Shown here one piece after another: positions 9,180-16,974 of a DNA stretch of 64,000 bases. The position numbers and the translations under genes are program-made. Source of the DNA: Azospirillum sp. B510 (lineage in GTDB: Bacteria; Pseudomonadota; Alphaproteobacteria; Azospirillales; Azospirillaceae); the NCBI RefSeq assembly GCF_000010725.1, contig NC_013854.1:2757001-2821000 (forward strand), in the 5' to 3' direction. The notes below the pieces were generated by a model. That model was not told the DNA's origin and searched no databases. It saw only the letters and a program-made list of their open reading frames with translations. Position 1 is the first letter of the stretch; each line of letters begins with the position of its first letter.

Positions 9180-10586
9180 ATGGCCGACCGCCGCATCCCG
9201 CCGCTCACGCCCCGCCCGACCAGACCGCCCACCGGTCTGCTCGCCGGCCTGTTCCTCGGCTCGTTTCTCCTGGCCGCCGGCTCCGCCCTGGCCCAGGCGG
9301 CGCTGACCGGTCCGATCCGCTCCGATCCGATGCAGACGGTCGGCGCCGAGGTGCATGTCCGGGTCGAAACCCTGCCGAAGCCCTACGCCACCCCCGCCGT
9401 CGCCAACGAGGCGGTGCTGGTGCCCCGCCCCGGCGACCAGCCGCTGCGGGCGCCGCGCGGCTTCACCGTCACCCTGTTCCGCGACCATGTGGAGAATGCC
9501 CGCAACCTGCTGGTCCTGCCCAATGGCGACGTGCTGGTGGCGCAGCAGCGGCCGGGCACCCTGACCCTGCTGCGCGACGCCGACGGCGACGGCCGGGCGG
9601 AGACGGCGCGGATCTGGGCCGAGGGGTTCGACCATCCCTTCGGCCTCGCCTTTCAGGACGGCGCGGTGCTGGTCGGCGATCTGGCGGGGGTGTGGCGGCT
9701 GCCCTGGACCGCCGGAACCGGGACGGCGGGAGAAAGGCGGCGGCTGACGCCCGAGGGCGCCTTCGGCAAGCGCGGCGGGCACAACACCCGCTCCATCGCC
9801 GTGGCGCCGGACGGGCGGCATTTCTATGTCGGCATCGGATCGGAGTCGAACATCGGGGTGGAGCCGGAACCGCGCGCCACCATCCAGGAATTCCGCAGCG
9901 ACGGCAGCGGCCAGCGCACCTATGCCGCCGGCCTGCGCAACCCGGTCGGCCTCGCCTTCAAGCCCGGAACCGGCGACCTCTATGCCGTGGTCAACGAGCG
10001 CGACGGGCTGGGCGACCAGCTGGTTCCCGACTTCCTGACGGCGGTGAAGCCGGGTGGTTTCTATGGCTGGCCCTATTCCTACATCGGCGGCAACCCGCAG
10101 CCGGACCTTGCCGGGCGGCGGCCCGATCTGGTGAAGGCGGCGCTGGTGCCGGGGCTGCTGTTGCAGGCCCATTCGGCGCCGATCGGGCTGGCCTTCGGCG
10201 ACGCCACCCATTTCCCGGAGCGCTACCGCATGGGCGCCTTCGTGTCGCTGCACGGATCGTGGAACCGCTCGCGCCCCACCGGCTACGCCATCGCCTTCGT
10301 GCCCTTCGACACCGCCCCCTTCGACAGAAGCAAGCCCACCGGCACCTATGAGACCTTCGTCACCGGCTTCCGCGTGACGGATGCCGCCGGGGCCGGAACG
10401 GGGAATGCCGCGGAGGGCGACGAGACGCCGAAGGTCTGGGGCCGCCCGAGCGGGCTGGCGGTGACCGCCGACGGCGCCCTGCTGATCGCCGAGGACGCCT
10501 CCGGCACGGTGTGGCGCGTCGCCTATGCGGCCGCCGAAAAGGAACAGGAGAGGGAGCCGGAGAAGGAGCCGGCGGCCAAACCCTGA
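9180..10586 (+). CDS. Periplasmic PQQ-dependent sugar dehydrogenase (sorbosone dehydrogenase family)
   Basis: 468 residues. Twin-Arg-poor signal peptide with hydrophobic core GLLAGLFLGSFLLAAG and cleavage after about ALAQA (residue 40). The body is a six-bladed beta-propeller of the soluble glucose/sorbosone dehydrogenase family: PRGFTVTLFRD, NLLVLPNGDVLVA, HPFGLAFQDG, GGHNTRSIAVAPDG, LRNPVGLAF, the PQQ/Ca-site region NERDGLGDQLVPD, GGFYGWPYSY, and HGSWNRS. It would oxidise an aldose or aldehyde in the periplasm using PQQ. The C-terminus is an unusual charged tail rich in Glu/Lys/Pro. Its stop is four bases from that of convergent cowN. The substrate is unknown. Confidence 0.88.
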   Translation: MADRRIPPLTPRPTRPPTGLLAGLFLGSFLLAAGSALAQAALTGPIRSDPMQTVGAEVHVRVETLPKPYATPAVANEAVLVPRPGDQPLRAPRGFTVTLFRDHVENARNLLVLPNGDVLVAQQRPGTLTLLRDADGDGRAETARIWAEGFDHPFGLAFQDGAVLVGDLAGVWRLPWTAGTGTAGERRRLTPEGAFGKRGGHNTRSIAVAPDGRHFYVGIGSESNIGVEPEPRATIQEFRSDGSGQRTYAAGLRNPVGLAFKPGTGDLYAVVNERDGLGDQLVPDFLTAVKPGGFYGWPYSYIGGNPQPDLAGRRPDLVKAALVPGLLLQAHSAPIGLAFGDATHFPERYRMGAFVSLHGSWNRSRPTGYAIAFVPFDTAPFDRSKPTGTYETFVTGFRVTDAAGAGTGNAAEGDETPKVWGRPSGLAVTADGALLIAEDASGTVWRVAYAAAEKEQEREPEKEPAAKP

Positions 10587-10590
10587 CGGC

Positions 10591-10887
10591 TCAGCAGCAT
10601 TCGTCCTCCAATTGGCGCAGCATCGCCAGCCCGTCCTCGTCGTCATGCTCCTCGAACAGGTCGGCGATGTAATAGATGTTGGCGCAGAGCAGGCACAGCC
10701 CGTCGGCCTGCCGTTTCAGCGGGTCCTCGGCGATCGCCAGCTTGGCGCGGAAGCGCTCCCAGAAGGCGTTGGTCTTGGCGGGGTCGTCGATGTGCATGTG
10801 GAGCCGGTCGATGATGCGACGGCTGTTGCCCTCGCAGTCGATGCCCTTGAACGACACATAGCGGTCGGGTGCGTCGAAGCTGTCCAC
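10591..10887 (-). CDS. cowN: CowN, sustains N2 fixation in the presence of CO
   Basis: 98 residues. The region DRYVSFKGIDCEGN, the central FWERFRAKLAIAE, the LCLLCANIYYIADLFEE segment and the terminal ECC match CowN of Rhodospirillum rubrum and Azospirillum, a small protein that protects nitrogenase from carbon monoxide. The start is the GTG at 10887, nine bases after AGGAG; the longer open frame is a shadow of the upstream gene. It sits directly downstream of a PAS-LytTR regulator of the RcoM (CO-sensor) type, with a 155-base gap that contains tandem repeats. This strongly suggests CO-dependent expression and a nitrogen-fixing host. Confidence 0.93.
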   Translation of the reverse strand: MDSFDAPDRYVSFKGIDCEGNSRRIIDRLHMHIDDPAKTNAFWERFRAKLAIAEDPLKRQADGLCLLCANIYYIADLFEEHDDEDGLAMLRQLEDECC

Positions 10888-10959
10888 GGAAGCGGTCTCC
10901 TGATGCGGGCGCCGGCGGTCAGGCCGAGGGTTTGGAAGGCTGCGCCGATGCTTCCCCGT

Positions 10960-11026
10960 CGGCGATCCCGCCATCAAGCGGCCCTGCACCAACGGCATCC
11001 CGCCCGCGCGAATGGCGGGATCGCCG
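10960..11026. repeat. 15-bp perfect inverted repeat upstream of cowN
   Basis: CGGCGATCCCGCCAT at 10960-10974 is the exact reverse complement of 11012-11026, separated by 37 bases. The right arm overlaps the second of the direct repeats described separately. It could be a second, opposite-facing regulator site or a transcript hairpin after the rcoM gene. Confidence 0.6.
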
Positions 11027-11038
11027 CACGAATGGCGG
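10989..11038 (-). promoter_or_regulatory. Direct repeats at 20-bp period, candidate RcoM binding site
   Basis: CGAATGGCGG occurs at 11029-11038 and again at 11009-11018, exactly 20 bases apart; a degenerate copy (six of ten matches) sits at 10989-10998, again 20 bases on. LytTR-domain proteins bind tandem direct repeats on one face of the helix about two turns apart, and RcoM is reported to use a triplet. The array lies about 100 bases upstream of the cowN start. Confidence 0.5.
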
Positions 11039-11042
11039 CCGG

Positions 11043-11756
11043 CTACAACGCCAGCCGCCGCTTCAGCACCTCGGCCCGGTTGCGGCTCACCGGCACGCGG
11101 GGGCCGCCGGGGGCCGCCATGACGAGGGCGGCGCGGCCGTCCCGCCGTTCCACCGCGCGGGCATGGCGCAGATTGACGATGTAGCCGCGATGGATGCGGA
11201 GGAAGGAGCGGGTATCCAGCCGCGCCTCCAGTTCCGACAACGGCAGGCCGCAGAAGAAGGCGCCGTCGGCCGTGTGGACCGTCGTGTAATGGCCGTCGGC
11301 CTGGAGATAGACCGCATCGGCCGGATCGAGCAGAACGATGCCCCGCCCCGTCTCCACCGGCAGCTTGACCAGCGGGTCGGGAGGATGGGGGGGAACCGGC
11401 GCATCGGCCGATGCCGGCCGCGCCGCCTCCATCAGCATCAGGGCGGTGACCGCGCTCCCCTCCGCCACCGCGGCGGCGGGGGCCAGGGCGGTCGCCTTCA
11501 CCACCAGAACCCGGCCGGGCAGCGCCACCATCATCGAGCAGGCCGATGCCGGGGCGGCGGGATCGCCGGCGGCGGCCAGCAGCAGTTCCACCTTGGCCCG
11601 GTGCGAGGGCGGATGCAGGTCGTGCAGATAGGCGCCGGCCAGCCCGGCCGCCCGGTCCCCCAGCAGCCGGACCGCCGCCGGATTCAGCGCCAGCACCCGC
11701 CGCGCGCCGTCCAGCAGCACCAGCCCGACGTCCATGTTCTGCAACGCATAGTCCAT
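11043..11756 (-). CDS. rcoM: PAS-LytTR one-component regulator, RcoM-type CO sensor
   Basis: 237 residues. An N-terminal PAS domain (1-115) is joined by a Pro-rich linker to a LytTR DNA-binding domain (about 133-235: VYLQADGHYTTVHT, SFLRIHRGYIVNL, VPVSRNR). This is the architecture of RcoM, the haem-based CO sensor. From memory of Burkholderia RcoM, its haem ligands are a His in an LHP motif and a Met in a MM-x-x-x-P context; here DLHPP (H48) and SMMVALP (M75/M76) line up, with C73 near the position where a Cys ligates ferric haem. Starts 28 bases after the trmJ stop. Downstream cowN makes the CO-sensing role likely. Haem binding itself is inferred. Confidence 0.8.
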   Translation of the reverse strand: MDYALQNMDVGLVLLDGARRVLALNPAAVRLLGDRAAGLAGAYLHDLHPPSHRAKVELLLAAAGDPAAPASACSMMVALPGRVLVVKATALAPAAAVAEGSAVTALMLMEAARPASADAPVPPHPPDPLVKLPVETGRGIVLLDPADAVYLQADGHYTTVHTADGAFFCGLPLSELEARLDTRSFLRIHRGYIVNLRHARAVERRDGRAALVMAAPGGPRVPVSRNRAEVLKRRLAL

Positions 11757-11784
11757 GGACGCCCACTATAGCGACGCTTCGGCC

Positions 11785-12561
11785 TTAATTCTCGCCTTTC
11801 CGCCGGCTGCCCTGGACCAGGGCGGCGACGACCCCGTGGAAGGTCCGCACCTCCTGCTCGGTCATCTCCATCCGCTCGAAGGCGTTGCGGAGCGTGCGCA
11901 CCATCGAGGGACGCTTCTCCTCGCTGGTGAAGAAGCCGGTGCGGTCGAGCGCCGCCTCCAGCCGCTCGAAGAAATTCACCCGCTCGGCCATCGTCGCCGG
12001 GCGGGTCTGGCCGGTGTGCAGGAAGCGGTCGGGCGTACGGTCGCCGGCCTGGAACCACTCATAGCCGATCAGCAGCACCGCCTGCGCCAGATTGAGCGAG
12101 GAGAAGGCCGGGTTCAGCGGCACCGTCACCAAGGTCTGGGCCAGGGTCAGGTCGTCGTTGACCAGCCCGGTGCGCTCCGGCCCGAACATGACGCCGAGCT
12201 TCTGCCCGGCGGCGTAGCGCTCCCGCATCTCGCCCGCCGCGACGCGCGGGGTGACGAAGCGCTGGATCATGTCGCGGGTGCGCACGGTGGTGGCGAAGAC
12301 CGCCTCCAGATCGGCGACCGCCTCGGCCGTCGTCTCGAAGATGCGGGCGTTCTCGATGACGGGATCGGCGCCGGACGCCGCGGCGTTCGCCTTCGGGTTG
12401 GGCCAGCCGTCGCGCGGCTTGACCAGTCGCAGGTCGGTCAGCCCGCAATTCAGCATCGCGCGCGCGCAGGCGCCGATATTCTCGCCGAGCTGCGGCTGCA
12501 CCAGGATGACGGCGGGGCCGCCGAGGATGGAGTCGCGGGTGGGATTCTGGCCGGAGGTCAT
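11785..12561 (-). CDS. trmJ: TrmJ-like SPOUT tRNA/rRNA 2'-O-methyltransferase
   Basis: 258 residues, SPOUT fold: VILVQPQLGENIGACARAM near the N-terminus, LRLVKPRDGWPNPKA, the SAM-knot motif GVMFGPERTGL and VPLNPAFSSLNLAQAV. Matches TrmJ, which methylates the ribose at tRNA position 32. The C-terminal region (FFERLEAALDRTGFF) is the usual helical tail. It lies 48 bases downstream of lpxD and 28 bases upstream of rcoM on the same strand, so rcoM may be partly read from this transcript. Confidence 0.9.
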   Translation of the reverse strand: MTSGQNPTRDSILGGPAVILVQPQLGENIGACARAMLNCGLTDLRLVKPRDGWPNPKANAAASGADPVIENARIFETTAEAVADLEAVFATTVRTRDMIQRFVTPRVAAGEMRERYAAGQKLGVMFGPERTGLVNDDLTLAQTLVTVPLNPAFSSLNLAQAVLLIGYEWFQAGDRTPDRFLHTGQTRPATMAERVNFFERLEAALDRTGFFTSEEKRPSMVRTLRNAFERMEMTEQEVRTFHGVVAALVQGSRRKGEN

Positions 12562-12609
12562 GGGAGGTGGGTTCGTTTCGAGGTGATGTGCCGAGGACCC
12601 GCGCGCTTT

Positions 12610-13755
12610 CTATTCCTGCTGCTCCGCCTTCTCCGCCTCGACCTTGACCGGGCCGCCGTCGAGGGCGGTCAGGCGCTTCTTGAGGTCGGAGACGTCGGCG
12701 AACAGGCGCTTCAGGCGGGCGAGACCCTTGTATTGTTCGAAGGCGCGGGCGCGCGGCACGGCGGGATAGCCCATCCACACCGATTTCGGCGGAATGTCCA
12801 TGCCGACGCCGGAATTGGCGGCGACCACCGCGTCGCTGCCGATCTTGACATGGTCGGCGACGCCGACCTTGCCGGCCAGAACCACGCGGTCGCCGATCAC
12901 CGTGCTGCCGGCGATGCCGACATGGCCGCACAGCATGCAGTTGGTGCCGACCTGGACGTTGTGGCCGATCTGGACGAGATTGTCGATCTTGGTGCCGTTG
13001 CCGATGCGGGTCGCCGTCACCGTGCCGCGGTCGATGGTGGCGCCGGCCCCGACCTCGACATCGTCGCCGAGGATCACCGTGCCGATGGAGTTCACCCGGC
13101 GGATCAGCACGTTGGTGCCGGTGACGCGCCCGGTGGTCTTGGCCGATTCGACGCTGCCCGGCTCCGGCGTGACGAAGCTGAAGCCGTCATTGCCGACGGC
13201 GGCGTTGGGATGGATGATGCAGCGGGCGCCCATCTCCACCCGCTCGCCGATGCGGGCGCCGGGATGCAGCAGGCTGCCCTCGCCGATCACCGCGTCGGCG
13301 CCGACCGTCACATGCGGCAGGATGACCGCCCCGGCGCCGATCCGGGCGCGCGGACCGACATAGGCGAAGGGCGCGATGGAGGCGTCGGGCGCCACCACCG
13401 CGTCGGGCGCGACATAGGCCTGGGGCGACACCCCCGGCTCGGCATGGACCGGCCGCTCGAAGAGGTCGAGCATCCCGGCCATGGCATAGCGCGGGCGCTT
13501 CACCACGATGCGGCCCTTGACGGTGTCGGGCACCTCGACCCCTTCGGCGACCACGGCGGCCGCCGCCTTGCTGCCGGGCAGCAGGGCCAGCAGCTCCTTG
13601 TCCATCGCCAGCGCCAGATCCTCCGGCCCCTCGGCCTCCGACGGGTGGACGGCGCGGCGGACCTCGAGGGAGCCGTCGCCTTCGACCGTGGCGCCCAGCG
13701 CTTCGGCGATCTCGGCCAAGGTACGGGGGGGCAAGGTCATGGGAAGCTTGGTCAT
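12610..13755 (-). CDS. lpxD: LpxD, UDP-3-O-acylglucosamine N-acyltransferase
   Basis: About 381 residues. N-terminal uridine-binding domain, then a left-handed beta-helix of hexapeptide repeats (VAPDAVVAPDASIAPFAYVG onward, through GHNVQVGTNCMLCGHVGIAG with the catalytic-type His), then a C-terminal helical segment. It adds the N-linked 3-hydroxyacyl chain in lipid A synthesis. Start uncertain: GTG 13767, ATG 13755 or ATG 13740; no clear ribosome site. It is not in the common bamA-lpxD-fabZ-lpxA order, so it may be a second copy or a relocated gene. The C-terminal tail is rich in Lys/Glu. Confidence 0.9.
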   Translation of the reverse strand: MTKLPMTLPPRTLAEIAEALGATVEGDGSLEVRRAVHPSEAEGPEDLALAMDKELLALLPGSKAAAAVVAEGVEVPDTVKGRIVVKRPRYAMAGMLDLFERPVHAEPGVSPQAYVAPDAVVAPDASIAPFAYVGPRARIGAGAVILPHVTVGADAVIGEGSLLHPGARIGERVEMGARCIIHPNAAVGNDGFSFVTPEPGSVESAKTTGRVTGTNVLIRRVNSIGTVILGDDVEVGAGATIDRGTVTATRIGNGTKIDNLVQIGHNVQVGTNCMLCGHVGIAGSTVIGDRVVLAGKVGVADHVKIGSDAVVAANSGVGMDIPPKSVWMGYPAVPRARAFEQYKGLARLKRLFADVSDLKKRLTALDGGPVKVEAEKAEQQE

Positions 13756-13846
13756 GGTCGGGGACACCGGGGTCTGGGTCTTCGCGGGCCGTCCTGTCGC
13801 ACGGCGCGGCGGACCCTAACACGGGCGTCCGGCGGATTGCGAGGTG

Positions 13847-14341
13847 TCAGAACGCGGTCCCGGCCTGCGCGGTCCCCGCCTTGCCGTCGGCGGCCCCCCG
13901 CCGCAGCCAGCCCATGACCCGCAGCCTCATCCGCCGCAGCAGCGGCTGGCGGGCCTGGACCGCGTAGTATTTGCGCACCGTCTCCAGGATCTCCCAGGTG
14001 CCGGTGAAGCCCATCGGCAGGACCAGCGCATCCCCGGCCTTGTATTCCCGGGGAGCTCCGCCCTGCGGCGTGATGATCACCCGGCCGGACAGCAGCAGGC
14101 AGAACTCGTGATAGGGCCAGTCCGTCATACGGACGAGGCCGGGCGTGCATTGCCATACCCCCGACCGGAAGCGGCCGAGGTCGCCTTGGAACAGGTTGCG
14201 GTTTATCTCCATCGGCTGGCCGGACAGGATGGCGCCGAACACCGCCGGCTTGCCGACCTCGTCATCGGCGATGCGGTGGCCGTCGATCGGAATGGGGCCA
14301 GGGGACATGGCGCTAGGGGACATGGCGCTGTGGTCCGGCAT
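13847..14341 (-). CDS. Cupin domain protein
   Basis: 164 residues with a single cupin_3-like beta-barrel: WQCTPGLVRM, YHEFCLLLSGRVIITP, YKAGDALVLPMGFTGTWE. These proteins often bind metals or small ligands, but the reaction is unknown. Start at ATG 14341 because GGGAG stands 6 bases before it; a longer frame reaches 14386. The C-terminus carries Arg-rich and Ala/Gly-rich stretches not usual for the family. Confidence 0.72.
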   Translation of the reverse strand: MPDHSAMSPSAMSPGPIPIDGHRIADDEVGKPAVFGAILSGQPMEINRNLFQGDLGRFRSGVWQCTPGLVRMTDWPYHEFCLLLSGRVIITPQGGAPREYKAGDALVLPMGFTGTWEILETVRKYYAVQARQPLLRRMRLRVMGWLRRGAADGKAGTAQAGTAF

Positions 14342-14440
14342 CGGCTCTCCCGGTTTGGGGGTTTGGAGGACGATCCTGCGCAACACCCCACCCCGCCGAA
14401 GGTTCCCTACGGCTCCGAACCATCGCGGCTCCAGGAACCG

Positions 14441-15097
14441 TCAGCCGCCCAGATTGATGATCTCCACCCGCCGGTTGGCCGCCGCCGTCGGCTGGTCGGG
14501 CAGCAGCAGCTCGCGCGCGCCCATACCCGACACCTCCAGCCGGTCGCGCTGGATCCGGTGCCGTGACGCCAGATACTCGACCACCGCCGCCGCCCGCCGC
14601 TTGGACAAAGCGAGGTTGGCCGCGTCGCCGCCGACCGCGTCGGTGTGGCCGACGATGCGGAAGCGGGTGGTGCCGGCCGTCGTCATCACCGCCGCCACCT
14701 TGTCCAGGACCGCCCGCGATTCCGGTTTGATCACCGCCGAATTGAAATCGAACTCGACCCGGAAGGCGGCGCGCAGTTCCGGCGCCGGCAGGGCGGCCGG
14801 TCCCGGCAGCGGCGGCAGCGTCACCGCCCCCGGCCGCTGCGCTGACGGCGTCGCGGCCGGCGGTGCCGCCGGCCGCTGCATCGCCAACGGCGGGCAATCG
14901 GGTCCGGTGGTGCCGAGCAGCGCCGCCTCGATCTCGCATTCGCTGGGATTCGGCCCCATCGGCATGGTCGGCCCCGGCAGCGCCCGCATTTGCGTTTGGG
15001 TCTGGGCCAACCCCACGCCGGGCAGCGCCAACCAGAGGCAGGCGCTCCAGACACACGCACCCCTGACACATTGGCCAAGCATCCGGCCCGGCCGCAT
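14441..15097 (-). CDS. OmpA-family peptidoglycan-associated outer membrane protein
   Basis: 218 residues from ATG 15097. A signal peptide (CVWSACLWLALPGVGLAQ) is followed by a Pro/Ala-rich spacer and a C-terminal OmpA domain: VEFDFNSAVI, IVGHTDAVGGDAANLALSKRRAAAV and ANRRVEI, the residues that clasp diaminopimelate of peptidoglycan. The frame is open to 15211, but the signal peptide fixes the start near 15097. Divergent from the TRAP binding-protein gene. Confidence 0.85.
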   Translation of the reverse strand: MRPGRMLGQCVRGACVWSACLWLALPGVGLAQTQTQMRALPGPTMPMGPNPSECEIEAALLGTTGPDCPPLAMQRPAAPPAATPSAQRPGAVTLPPLPGPAALPAPELRAAFRVEFDFNSAVIKPESRAVLDKVAAVMTTAGTTRFRIVGHTDAVGGDAANLALSKRRAAAVVEYLASRHRIQRDRLEVSGMGARELLLPDQPTAAANRRVEIINLGG

Positions 15098-15213
15098 GGC
15101 GGCGTTGTCCGGGCCACCGACGGTCACTTCAAATTGCGCGTGGAACAGTCCTGCGTCCATCTGTAGGATCCCGGTCCGTATCTTTCGCATAGGGCGCTTG
15201 GGAGGAAACAAGC

Positions 15214-16251
15214 ATGAAATCGCTGAAGGCTCTGCTCGCCGGCATCGCGCTGGCCGCGCTGACGGTTCCCGCCGTTCTCGCCGGTGCCGCGACCGCTGCC
15301 GACTACAAGGCGGAGTACAAGCTTTCCACCGTTCTGGGCAAGCCCTTCCCCTGGGGTGTCGGCGGCGAGCGCTGGGCCGAACTGGTCAAGGAGAAGACCG
15401 GCGGCCGCATCACCATCAAGATGTATCCCGGCACCTCGCTGGTGAACGGCGACCAGACCAAGGAATTCACCGCGCTGCGCCAGGGCACCATCGACATGGC
15501 GGTCGGCTCCACCATCAACTGGTCGCCGCAGGTGAAGGAGCTGAACCTGTTCTCCCTGCCCTTCCTGATGCCCGACCACAAGGCGCTGGACGCCCTGACC
15601 CAGGGCGAGGTGGGGAAGAAGCTGTTCGACCTGCTGTCCACCAAGGATGTCGTGCCGCTGGCCTGGGGCGAGAACGGCTTCCGCGAGATCTCCAACTCCA
15701 AGCACGCCATCCGCAGCCCGGCCGACCTGAAGGGGCTGAAGATCCGCGTCGTCGGCTCTCCGCTCTATCTCGACACCTTCACGGCGCTGGGCGCCAACCC
15801 GACGCAGATGAGCTGGGCCGACGCCCAGCCGGCGCTGTCCACCGGCGCCGTCGACGGGCAGGAGAACCCGCTGACCATCTTCGTCGCCGCCAAGCTGGCG
15901 ACGTTGGGCCAGAAGCATCTGACCCTGTGGGGTTATGTCGCCGACCCGCTGATCTTCGTCGTCAACAAGGAGGTCTGGGCCAGCTGGTCGAAGGAGGACC
16001 AGGAGGCGGTGCGCGCCGCCGCCGTGCAGGCCGCGGCGGAAGAGGTCGCGATCTCCCGCAAGGGCATCACCGCCGCCGACGACAGCCTGCTGAAGGACAT
16101 CGCCGCCCAGGGGGTCGACGTGGTGCGCCTGACGCCGGAGGAGCAGAAGGCGTTCCAGGCCGCGACCCAGCCGGTCTTCGAGAAATGGACCAAGCAGATC
16201 GGCCCCGATCTGGTGAAGGCGGCCCAGACCGCCATCGCCGCCGGGAAGTAA
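15214..16251 (+). CDS. TRAP transporter substrate-binding protein, DctP family
   Basis: 345 residues. Signal peptide 1-29 (LAGIALAALTVPAVLAGAATAA), then the DctP fold: YKLSTVLGKPFPWG, GGRITIKMYPG, LRQGTIDMAVG, SPADLKGLKIRVVGSPLY, LSTGAVDGQENPL. The Arg of KIRVVG is the residue that usually salt-bridges a carboxylate ligand, so an organic acid is likely. Ribosome site GGAGG precedes the ATG. No DctQ/DctM membrane subunits lie nearby and a terminator follows directly, so it is an orphan binding protein. Confidence 0.9.
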   Translation: MKSLKALLAGIALAALTVPAVLAGAATAADYKAEYKLSTVLGKPFPWGVGGERWAELVKEKTGGRITIKMYPGTSLVNGDQTKEFTALRQGTIDMAVGSTINWSPQVKELNLFSLPFLMPDHKALDALTQGEVGKKLFDLLSTKDVVPLAWGENGFREISNSKHAIRSPADLKGLKIRVVGSPLYLDTFTALGANPTQMSWADAQPALSTGAVDGQENPLTIFVAAKLATLGQKHLTLWGYVADPLIFVVNKEVWASWSKEDQEAVRAAAVQAAAEEVAISRKGITAADDSLLKDIAAQGVDVVRLTPEEQKAFQAATQPVFEKWTKQIGPDLVKAAQTAIAAGK

Positions 16252-16277
16252 GCGGACCTCGTCACCCGGCCGGGAAG

Positions 16278-16306
16278 ACGGCGCCGCCCCGGGGTGGCGC
16301 CGTTTT
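16278..16306 (+). terminator. Rho-independent terminator after the TRAP binding-protein gene
   Basis: Stem 16278-16290 pairs with 16291-16303 (ACGGCGCC and GGCGCCGT outer arms, CCCC/GGGG inside), followed by TTTT. Confidence 0.85.
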
Positions 16307-16431
16307 CATGCCCGCCTCCCATTTGCTTGTGATGCGAGCCCGGACGGATTGCGCTACAACTTCGCGGACGGGCGTCCCGATCCGGGTTCGCCGCCAACGG
16401 CTTGCGGAACCGGGTTGCGGAGCGGGCGCCT

Positions 16432-16974
16432 ATGACCTCGGAGATGCTGCTGGCGCTGTTCTGCATCGGCGCCACCCTGCTGTTTCTCGGCATCCGCCGC
16501 GGGCTTATCCTGCGGACGGAGCGGGAAATCCGCCGTTGCGGCAGGGTCCTGGTCAGCGAACGCGACGCGCTGGAGACCCAGGCCAACGAGCTGGAGGCCA
16601 TGCAGGCCGACATCGAGGCGATGAAGGCCAAACTGGCCGAGCTGTCGACCGAGAAACTGGTTCTCGACCGCCGTGGCGGCAAGCGCACCGCCGCCAGCCG
16701 CCGCTTCATCCATGAGATCGGCCGGCATGAGCCGGGCCGCGCCCACTTCACCTTCCGGCTGGCGATGGCCCCCGGCTTCACCGGCAGGCCCGATGCCAAG
16801 GCGGTGGTCCATCCCGCCATCTGGCGCTTCGAGAACGAGGCGCGGGTCTGGGCCGCCGACTTCGCCGCCGCCCAGATGCTGACCCGCAACATCTTTCACG
16901 AGGGGGTGGGCGTCACCGTCTCGGGCGAAGACACGGAAGCCGTGGCGGCACCGGCCGGAGCGGTCGCGCCATGA
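16432..16974 (+). CDS. Unknown membrane-anchored coiled-coil protein A
   Basis: 180 residues, not recognised. One N-terminal membrane segment (MLLALFCIGATLLFLGI), then a heptad-rich coiled coil (about 35-80: LETQANELEAMQADIEAM), then a globular part with FTFRLAMAPGFTGRPD and an Ala-rich tail. ATG 16432 is preceded by GGAG. Overlaps the next gene by four bases (ATGA). The two encoded proteins share the layout membrane segment plus coiled coil and probably act together at the inner membrane. Confidence 0.75.
   Translation: MTSEMLLALFCIGATLLFLGIRRGLILRTEREIRRCGRVLVSERDALETQANELEAMQADIEAMKAKLAELSTEKLVLDRRGGKRTAASRRFIHEIGRHEPGRAHFTFRLAMAPGFTGRPDAKAVVHPAIWRFENEARVWAADFAAAQMLTRNIFHEGVGVTVSGEDTEAVAAPAGAVAP

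Noticed and set aside
10888..11766. N-terminal extension of cowN covering the rcoM gene in another frame
   Set aside because: The long frame is a shadow of rcoM; CowN proteins are about 90-100 residues and a GTG with AGGAG lies at the right place.
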